This document shows, piece by piece, positions 27,981 through 34,549 of a stretch of DNA of 64,000 bases. Source of the DNA: Vibrio toranzoniae (GTDB lineage Bacteria; Pseudomonadota; Gammaproteobacteria; Enterobacterales; Vibrionaceae); assembly GCF_024347655.1 (NCBI RefSeq), contig NZ_AP025515.1, positions 1,240,001 to 1,304,000 on the forward strand, written 5' to 3'. The first letter of the stretch is position 1. Every line of letters begins with the position of its first letter. Made by a program: the position numbers and the translations under genes. Below the pieces are notes generated by a model, which saw nothing but the letters and a program-made list of their open reading frames with translations, did no database searches and was not told the DNA's origin.

Positions 27981-29177
27981 ATGGCTTCTTTTAGTTCATC
28001 TGAGATGGATATAATTGAGAAGTACTTAGGTATGAAGCAAGGATACGTTCTGGAGTTTAGTAACAGAACTTTTGCTGACTTCATGAAGAATTACGATGTC
28101 GATATTTATGGAGAAAGATTCAATTTTGCATCAGGCTCGAAGGCCAACCGTCTAAGGTCATTCATCAACCAATCTCCTGAAGTTCTGGTAGCGAATGTTC
28201 TATACGCTCTATCAAAAGAAAAGCAAAAAGAAACTAGTGGTGCAGCATGGTCTGAAGATGACCATCACCTGTCAATGGAATACATGTCTATCGTAGACAA
28301 GTTGAGAAAGCGTTCAATTGAAGCTTCTGAATCCTCATCAAGCTTTGTTCCATATTCAATACGAAATGGTCTCAATCCAAACTCAAACGGTTTTGGAATA
28401 ATCGAGTTTCGTAATCTGTTCCTATACACATACAATACGATATTTTCGAAAGGGCTACTTGAGGAATATCTTGCTATCGAGTGCGAAGAGCACAACGTAG
28501 GAATCAAAGTAGATGTTGAGCATCATTTAATGGTGTCATTACGTAAAAATAATCTGTGGCCTATCCAAGATAAGTACCATATGTATAGTGAAGAGGATAT
28601 CTTTGATCTGATCGAGTTTTTCTTTTCTAAAGTGAGTAGCCCGCAGTTTGGCCCATCTGCATCGTTCTACTGCGGTTATTGTCAGGAAGAACACAGTATG
28701 ACTTTCCACAGGGAACAGGGTATCCAAGAATACTTGAAAGAAATCAATGCGATTCTTGCTTTATACGAGAAGCCCCATGAGTTAACCCAAGAAGGGATGG
28801 TTGTCGTCAGGCCTGAGTATGGTTTTGATAAGATTTTCAAAGCAGAGATACCAACGGAAGACGAACGTATTATCGATAAAGTTAACAGTGCTGTCTCAAG
28901 ATTTAGACGTCATGGGTCGAGTATCGATGATCGCAAACATGCAGTGAGAGACTTGGCTGATATTCTTGAGAATGTGCGAGATGATATAAAGAAGCTCCTA
29001 TCTAAAAAAGACGATCAAGCTCTATTCGATATTGCTAATAATTTTGGTATTAGGCATATGAACAGTAAGCAAAAAGACGACTATGATCCAGTGTGGTTAA
29101 GCTGGATGTTTTACTTCTACCTTTCGACTATTCATACAGTATTGAGAAGGCTCAAGGATCAGAACTGTAATGGATAG
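27981..29177 (+). CDS. 398-residue protein, possible abortive-infection family
   Basis: The N-terminal block (EMDIIEKYLGMKQGYVLEFSNRTFADFM, then YDVDIY and SGSKANRLRSFI) looks like a conserved N-terminal domain I associate with defence-type proteins, but I cannot name it precisely. A CGYCQEEH motif near residue 234 could bind metal. The C-terminal helical part includes SRFRRHGSSIDDRKHAVRDLADILENVRDDI, a pattern seen in proteins paired with Abi domains. GAGGCGG precedes the ATG. It is followed at 127 bases by the Abi_C protein on the same strand. Confidence 0.6.
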   Translation: MASFSSSEMDIIEKYLGMKQGYVLEFSNRTFADFMKNYDVDIYGERFNFASGSKANRLRSFINQSPEVLVANVLYALSKEKQKETSGAAWSEDDHHLSMEYMSIVDKLRKRSIEASESSSSFVPYSIRNGLNPNSNGFGIIEFRNLFLYTYNTIFSKGLLEEYLAIECEEHNVGIKVDVEHHLMVSLRKNNLWPIQDKYHMYSEEDIFDLIEFFFSKVSSPQFGPSASFYCGYCQEEHSMTFHREQGIQEYLKEINAILALYEKPHELTQEGMVVVRPEYGFDKIFKAEIPTEDERIIDKVNSAVSRFRRHGSSIDDRKHAVRDLADILENVRDDIKKLLSKKDDQALFDIANNFGIRHMNSKQKDDYDPVWLSWMFYFYLSTIHTVLRRLKDQNCNG

Positions 29178-29304
29178 ATATGAAGCAGATTTTGATGCTT
29201 GTTATAAGTAGTTCTTATAACAAGAAGTTGCTGTCGGACAATTTTCCCGCTGCACTCCGAAGTTTCCGCAGAGCGCGCGGCGTGATACAAAAGAGGATGG
29301 TTAA

Positions 29305-30153
29305 ATGCCTTTGCAAATGGCACATGAACTTAGGTTCCCAATGGGAGCAACATCACCGTTAGATAATACTGTGGTCAATGATTTCTTATCGTTGATGAAA
29401 AGAGTTTCTGCGCCGAAAATGAGTAAGCAGCAAGTTGTTGAAATTTACAAGCAGCACTTGTGTAAGGTTTCTGGCGATTATTATGCAAAAAGCTCAAGTC
29501 TAGATTGGGCTGAAAGTGACATGGGTTACCAAGCCTCTAGTGCAGCGAAAGATGCACCAAATTTTATAGCGGCTGTTTATGAAGCATTTGAAGAACTAGA
29601 GCAGCGTGGTGCTGTCGTTCCTCAAGAGCAGAATATCAATCAAATTTTGGCTAATCACCAAGCTCATTTCGAAATCGTAAATGGTCAACTTAATGCTACT
29701 GGCGCAGCGGTTGCCGCTCCCCAGATCTCAGAATCTATCTCTACTACCGTGATGCGAGCATTAGGTGATGCAAAGACACTTATAGGTACAGTTGACTCTT
29801 CAAGTGCTATCGATCGTGCTCACACAGCACTTCATGGATACTTAGGGCAACTATGCTCTGATGCTAATATCGCTTTAGCATGTGATGCAACTGTATCGAA
29901 AGCATTTAAAGCGCTTAGGAAATCACATCCAGCACTATTAGCAACAGGTAACCGCGCAGATGAAATTAGTAGGGTGCTTAATTCATTTGCCGCTTCAATC
30001 GATGCTTTTTCTACTCTAAGGAATCAAGCTAGCTTGGCTCATGTGAATGACTTATTGGATGTTCCCGAAGCAACAGCAACAGTAAATGCAATGTATACAA
30101 TCTTTAGGTACGTTCAAGATTCGTTAGCTCGGCACAATCAATCTTTTATATAA
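29305..30153 (+). CDS. Abi C-terminal-domain (abortive infection type) protein
   Basis: A 282-residue soluble protein whose last 120 residues match the Abi_C domain: SSAIDRAHTALHGYLGQLC, then KAFKALRKSHPALL and SFAASIDAFSTLRNQASLAHVN. The N-terminal half (MSKQQVVEIYKQHLCKVSGDYY) carries no recognised domain. The ATG at 29305 follows AGAGGATGG. Abi-type proteins typically block phage growth by arresting the host, but the mechanism of this family is not established. It is the last gene before the group II intron and the right end of the element. Confidence 0.8.
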   Translation: MPLQMAHELRFPMGATSPLDNTVVNDFLSLMKRVSAPKMSKQQVVEIYKQHLCKVSGDYYAKSSSLDWAESDMGYQASSAAKDAPNFIAAVYEAFEELEQRGAVVPQEQNINQILANHQAHFEIVNGQLNATGAAVAAPQISESISTTVMRALGDAKTLIGTVDSSSAIDRAHTALHGYLGQLCSDANIALACDATVSKAFKALRKSHPALLATGNRADEISRVLNSFAASIDAFSTLRNQASLAHVNDLLDVPEATATVNAMYTIFRYVQDSLARHNQSFI

Positions 30154-30160
30154 CAAATAT

Positions 30161-30192
30161 GGATTAATCGCTGCGAAGCCAGCGATTAATCC
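30161..30192. terminator. perfect 13-bp hairpin after the Abi gene
   Basis: GGATTAATCGCTG and its exact inverse flank a six-base loop, starting seven bases after the Abi stop. There is no long T-run, so it is either a two-way weak terminator or a protective mRNA end. Just right of it, on the minus strand, a short open frame ending near 30164 may be the tail of a lost gene. Confidence 0.55.
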
Positions 30193-30346
30193 GATTATTG
30201 AACAAGACCGATGCCTCTAGATACGTAAATTGTGCGATCTTATCCAGTTCTAGCCTCACCTCGATGGTTTCTTTAAGTCGATTCACGATACTTTTTCTAA
30301 TCTGAAATGAGCTTTTTAGGGTAGCTACCCTAACGCATTTTTGTCC

Positions 30347-32496
30347 GTGCGACCTGAAGTCGTATGAAGCGTTGTTCACCGCTTTATGAGTGAACCGTCT
30401 GTATCACCAGATGAACCTACGAGCCTGAATAAAGCAGCGGCTCGGACAATGTAACGAAACTTGGCCGTTGGACTGAGTGGGAAAAGAATCGTGAGAGGAC
30501 GTTCCTCCTGAAAACCACAATTCGGGTAAGTGCTAGGTAGTCAGTATGATGAACATATGTGAATCCATTCAAGGTGCGTTATATGATGAAGCAGCGGAAG
30601 TGGTTATTACGCTGTAGCCAAAAGGCAATGAGAGTTGGAAAGAGGTTGGACAGTACTTTTTCGTGGTCACTGCACTCTCCGCACTATAGTGGGCATCTAA
30701 CCCGACATTTTACGCAACATACGGAACAGGGTAAGCCTGTATCACTCCCTTTGGGAAAGCCTTTGTGGCCGATAGTGGTGCAGGTATAGGAGGTCGGAAA
30801 AAGCGAAAGCTACATTGTAATGATGCAGATACAGACTTATGTCTGATCACGAAAGTGAGCCCACTTCCGACTGGTCTTCCATTGCGAGAGAATTTATTCA
30901 AGGAGAAAAGCAAATGGTGATCTCGAAAGAGATTAGTGCATCTTCTGACGGCGATCAATGGCAGTCCATCGACTGGAAATCCGTTGAAGTACACGTATTG
31001 AAGCTTCAAATGCGTATCGCAAAAGCAACTAGAGAAAAGAAATACGGTAAGGTGAAGTCTTTACAGTGGCTCTTGACTCATTCTCGCTCAGCCAAGCTTC
31101 TCGCGGTTAAGCGAGTCTCTCAGAATAAAGGCAGTAAAACGCTTGGAATAGACGGTGTCATCTGGAACACAGATGCACGCCGTATGAAAGCAGTCGATCA
31201 ACTGAGTCGCAAGGCTTACTCCGCAAAACCACTCAAACGTATCTATATTCCCAAAAAGAACGGTAAGCTCAGGCCACTGGGTATTCAATGCATGATTGAT
31301 AGAGCGCAACAAGCCCTCCACCTTCTTGCATTAGAGCCCGTGTCCGAAACGTTTGCCGACCTCAATAGCTATGGTTTTAGACCAAATCGCAGCACGGCTG
31401 ACGCTGTCAGTCAGTGCTTCAAATGTTTAGCTCTAAAGCAATCCGCGAAATGGGTTCTTGAGGGAGATATTAAGGCTTGCTTCGACAAAATCGGGCATAA
31501 ATGGCTGATGGACAATATCATTGTAGATAAACGAATGTTAGAGCAATGGTTAAAATCTGGCTATGTAGATAAGGGGCTGTTCTACGATACCGAAGAAGGT
31601 ACACCTCAAGGTGGAATAATATCTCCAACCTTGATGCTAATGACTCTCGCGGGAATAGAGCAACAAATAAAATCTACAGCTCTGAAAATGGGTGCTAGGG
31701 CCAACTTTATCGGTTATGCGGATGATTTTGTGGTCATCTGCTCTTCAAAGGAAGTGCTAGTGAACGATATCAAACCGTTGATTGCTGGCTTTTTGGCAGA
31801 AAGAGGGTTAACCCTCTCCGAAGAAAAAACGAAGGTCACTCATATTGATGATGGCTTTGACTTTCTGGGTTTCAATCACAGGAAGTACAAAGGGAAATTG
31901 CTCATTAAACCGAGCAAATCCAATACGCTGTTATTCCTTAGAAATCTACGTGAACTTATTAAAAAGCACGCAACCATCCCTGTTAACGATCTTATCAAGT
32001 TGATAAATCCGAAACTTAGGGGATGGGCGAATTACTATCGCCACTGTGTTGCTAAACAAGTATTCGGGTATGTCGGCCACAAACTATTCCAAGCGTTATG
32101 GCACTGGGCAGTTAGACGTCATCCAACCAAGTCCAAAGGCTGGGTTGTGCACAAGTATTTTCTCAATCGTAAAGGCCAGTGGCAATTTCACGGTTGGCAG
32201 AAAATCATGAACATGGACTGTCACTTCAATCTGTTCCAAATAGCGAAAGTGCCTATCGAAAGACACGTAAAAATTAGGAGTGCTGCGACCCCTTTTGACC
32301 CTCAATACCAAGAATATCTGGTGAAGAGAAAATCTAAAAGGCTAGCTCGTAACTCTTGGAAAGAGCCTGTCCCGACTGCGTTATAAGTTGCTGGGTATCA
32401 ATGATGCCTTAGTGGAGGCTTGAGCCGTATGCAGTGAAAGTTGCACGTACGGTTCTTAGAGGGGCGGCACTTGGTAACAAGTGTCGTCTACTCGAC
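30347..32496 (+). mobile_element. group II intron
   Basis: The 5' end is GTGCGACC at 30347. A structured 500-base domain I-III follows, then a reverse transcriptase gene. Domain V is at 32422-32455, with GAGCCGTATGC pairing to the GTACGGTTC arm and the catalytic AGC/CG pattern. Domain VI has its bulged A near 32490, and the intron ends in AC at 32496. Total length is about 2150 bases. It follows a GGGTAGCTACCC palindrome and a T-rich run ending TTGTCC, and lies only about 40 bases inside the element's right end. Confidence 0.88.
30914..32386 (+). CDS. ltrA: group II intron reverse transcriptase/maturase
   Basis: The 490-residue intron-encoded protein. An RVT_N domain comes first (VHVLKLQMRIAKATREKKYGKV, LAVKRVSQNKGSKTLGIDGVIW). 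The reverse transcriptase palm follows with GYADDFVVIC. The maturase X domain includes LRGWANYYRHCV, and the C-terminus ends FDPQYQEYLVKRK with no HNH endonuclease domain. I chose the ATG at 30914, preceded by AAGGAG; ATG at 30839 would add 25 residues. The frame is unbroken, so the intron is likely active for splicing and mobility. Confidence 0.92.
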   Translation: MVISKEISASSDGDQWQSIDWKSVEVHVLKLQMRIAKATREKKYGKVKSLQWLLTHSRSAKLLAVKRVSQNKGSKTLGIDGVIWNTDARRMKAVDQLSRKAYSAKPLKRIYIPKKNGKLRPLGIQCMIDRAQQALHLLALEPVSETFADLNSYGFRPNRSTADAVSQCFKCLALKQSAKWVLEGDIKACFDKIGHKWLMDNIIVDKRMLEQWLKSGYVDKGLFYDTEEGTPQGGIISPTLMLMTLAGIEQQIKSTALKMGARANFIGYADDFVVICSSKEVLVNDIKPLIAGFLAERGLTLSEEKTKVTHIDDGFDFLGFNHRKYKGKLLIKPSKSNTLLFLRNLRELIKKHATIPVNDLIKLINPKLRGWANYYRHCVAKQVFGYVGHKLFQALWHWAVRRHPTKSKGWVVHKYFLNRKGQWQFHGWQKIMNMDCHFNLFQIAKVPIERHVKIRSAATPFDPQYQEYLVKRKSKRLARNSWKEPVPTAL

Positions 32497-32513
32497 AAAT
32501 CCCTGTTAGTAGG

Positions 32514-32546
32514 TGCGATACTAATGGAAACCCAACCAATGAAGAA
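32514..32546 (+). other. attR, right junction of the element
   Basis: TGCGATACTA at 32514-32523 is the inverted partner of TAGTATCGCA at 1541-1550. The shared core ACCAA is at 32535-32539, followed by chromosomal TGAAGAATTTG. Joining ackA to 1525 with this right side restores an uninterrupted native ackA reading frame. Confidence 0.85.
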
Positions 32547-32582
32547 TTTGTGATTGCTCAACAGTCGGTAGAGCTTCTGTAA
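32535..32582 (+). pseudogene. displaced native 3' end of ackA
   Basis: The frame PTNEEFVIAQQSVELL then stop is the original C-terminus of AckA, now separated from the gene by 31 kb. The left copy encodes PTNEEFVIVSQSMELLRQQ instead. This fragment has no start codon. Confidence 0.9.
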
Positions 32583-32620
32583 TCGAAGCTAAAGCCTGAG
32601 CCAGACAAATATTGAAAAGC

Positions 32621-32646
32621 AGCGAGCCCAAGTGGCTCGCTTTTTT
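32621..32646 (+). terminator. native ackA terminator, now orphaned
   Basis: A GCGAGCC/GGCTCGC stem is followed by six T. It lies 40 bases after the native ackA stop. Integration has cut it off from ackA. Confidence 0.85.
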
Positions 32647-33140
32647 GTGTCTATCGTTTTGTTACGCATAGCATTCGAGCTCGTCGTTGTCTCTTTCTGT
32701 ACTAGCAAGGGGAAAATTCACATACATACGACTTTACCCTTTAGTTTCTCGGATTAAATCATCTTCAACTAACATTTCCTCGCATAGGTAATTAAAATAG
32801 TTCTTTTGACAGAAAGTAGATCATTACGGAAGCGTTACGTTTCACCGCATAAGTACGAGTCATCACTTAATATATGCTCATAGAACCAGTACGATATCTG
32901 GCCTTAGCATCGTATTCAATCATGCTCTCTAAGTCGTTTCTGACTTAAACTTCCAATAGGAGTTGATGTATTTTGTTACATATTGTTCCCTCAGCACGCT
33001 GATTGGTTCACTCATTTCTCATTGTTTTATATGTAAGCGACTGAATAGGAACGAATATCATTTTATTAATTAATGTTACAATTACGTGCTAGTAAAGAAT
33101 GTTGCGGTTGACTAAGATTCAATCAACTAAGGAGGTGTGT
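32647..33140. other. intergenic region before the usp gene
   Basis: About 490 AT-rich bases with no gene. It should contain the promoter of the universal stress gene. No repeat or RNA is evident. Confidence 0.5.
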
Positions 33141-34076
33141 ATGAGACGATTCGAGAACATACTTTTTGCAACGCAAGGGCTACCCGGCCATAGTGACGCT
33201 CTGGGTCAAGCGATCAGAATGGCGGCTAACAATCGCATCCCGGTTTCGGGCCTGATTGCCTGTCCAGATTTCCCTACCGATCTCGTTCAATATCAACAAA
33301 GCTACGAACAGTCTTTGCATGATTCGCTTCAGCAGAGCGTAAAACACTTGCTTGAAGATTTGGTTATCTCTGAAGAGCAGGTACCGTTTCCCCTGAGAGT
33401 TAAAAGCAGTGAACAACCGGCGGTTTGCATCATTCAAGAAGCGATGGTGAATCGCAATGACCTGATCATTAAAGAGGCTGAGCCACTCAGTGAAGGGGCG
33501 GAAGGCTTTAAAGCGATAGACATGACTTTATTGCGTAAATGTCCTTGCCCAGTATGGTTGCACCGACCAATATTTAAACCGAGAGACAAACGACGCATTG
33601 CGGTTGCGGTCGATCCTCAGGCTGTAAACGATGAGCAAAAGGCACTGTCGTGTCGATTGTTAGAGCTCTCTCGTTCGATTGCGGATACCTGTGATAGCCG
33701 ATTGCACATTATCTCTTGTTGGGAACATTATTTGGAGAACTACCTCGACAATCATGTTTGGATTCAAGTAGATAAGGCGCAGTTGTCAGATGAGGTTTCT
33801 AAAGAGAAAGCACGTCATGAACAAGCCCTGCAGCAACTCATTGACGACTCTGGTATTGCTGGTGAGGTGGTTATTCATCACCTGCATGGTAAACCGGACG
33901 ACAAAATTCCGGAGTGTGTTGATGAGGCAGAGATTGACGTGTTGGTAATGGGAACCTTAGCCCGAACCGGTATTTCTGGGTATGTGATTGGCAATACTGC
34001 CGAGAACATTCTTCAATCAATTAATTGCTCCTTAGTGGCAATGAAACCAGAGGGATTTATATCTCCAATCAAGTAA
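33141..34076 (+). CDS. UspE-like tandem universal stress protein
   Basis: A 311-residue cytosolic protein with two universal stress domains, at about residues 1-145 and 150-305. The second ends with the ATP-binding-type motif VMGTLARTGISGYVIGNTAENIL and then NCSLVAMKP. The tandem organisation and length are those of UspE. The ATG at 33141 is preceded by a strong AAGGAGGTG site, which rules out the longer form from 33099. It would help survival in stress and stationary phase. It lies beside the mrp operon but has its own promoter region. Confidence 0.88.
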   Translation: MRRFENILFATQGLPGHSDALGQAIRMAANNRIPVSGLIACPDFPTDLVQYQQSYEQSLHDSLQQSVKHLLEDLVISEEQVPFPLRVKSSEQPAVCIIQEAMVNRNDLIIKEAEPLSEGAEGFKAIDMTLLRKCPCPVWLHRPIFKPRDKRRIAVAVDPQAVNDEQKALSCRLLELSRSIADTCDSRLHIISCWEHYLENYLDNHVWIQVDKAQLSDEVSKEKARHEQALQQLIDDSGIAGEVVIHHLHGKPDDKIPECVDEAEIDVLVMGTLARTGISGYVIGNTAENILQSINCSLVAMKPEGFISPIK

Positions 34077-34159
34077 CAAATTGATCTCGAAAAGCGGAAA
34101 TAGCAATACTGAAGTAAGCATGTACACGACAGACTAATAACTTCTTAGTGGAGGATAGT

Positions 34160-34360
34160 ATGAAGAAACTATGTCCTATTTGCCAAACTGAAATGCTTGA
34201 GCGCTCGCACATTTATGCATGCCCGAGAAACGATATCGGAGATTGCTCCTACGACGCACTGACTGCACTGACTGCAGTGAATGAGGAGTCGAGTTTTTTA
34301 TTTGACCAGACCAATCCCCATACTGACATGCGTTCCTATGTCGTTTTCGACAGCAAATAG
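34160..34360 (+). CDS. small zinc-ribbon protein
   Basis: A 66-residue protein beginning MKKLCPICQTEML and continuing with ACPRNDIGDC, so two Cys pairs could bind zinc. The ATG at 34160 follows GTGGAGGATAG. No function is known. It is between usp and mrp and has its own terminator. Confidence 0.65.
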   Translation: MKKLCPICQTEMLERSHIYACPRNDIGDCSYDALTALTAVNEESSFLFDQTNPHTDMRSYVVFDSK

Positions 34361-34442
34361 TTCGAATCAGTGGGGGCAATTTATATTGGAATGGATGATC
34401 GTGACTTAATTTTATCGGTCTTATTCAAAGCCTTCGCAAACT

Positions 34443-34481
34443 AGATAATCCGTTCACCTGTCTTGCTCGGATTATCTTTTT
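34443..34481 (+). terminator. intrinsic terminator upstream of mrpA
   Basis: An AGATAATCCG/CGGATTATCT stem of 10 bp is followed by TTTTTAA. It ends the zinc-ribbon transcript and insulates the mrp operon. Confidence 0.85.
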
Positions 34482-34549
34482 AACACCCAAATCAACAATT
34501 GTGGTTGAAGCCTGAAGTATCAGGAGAGGGCTGTTTTTCCGTTGATTCT

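Noticed and set aside
30164-30379. 71-codon minus-strand frame next to the group II intron
   Set aside because: Its upstream part lies inside the intron and it overlaps the perfect hairpin; perhaps the remains of a gene, but no start or family is visible.
32535-32582. A second acetate kinase gene at the right end of the element
   Set aside because: Only about 16 C-terminal codons and the terminator are present. It is the displaced end of the left copy.
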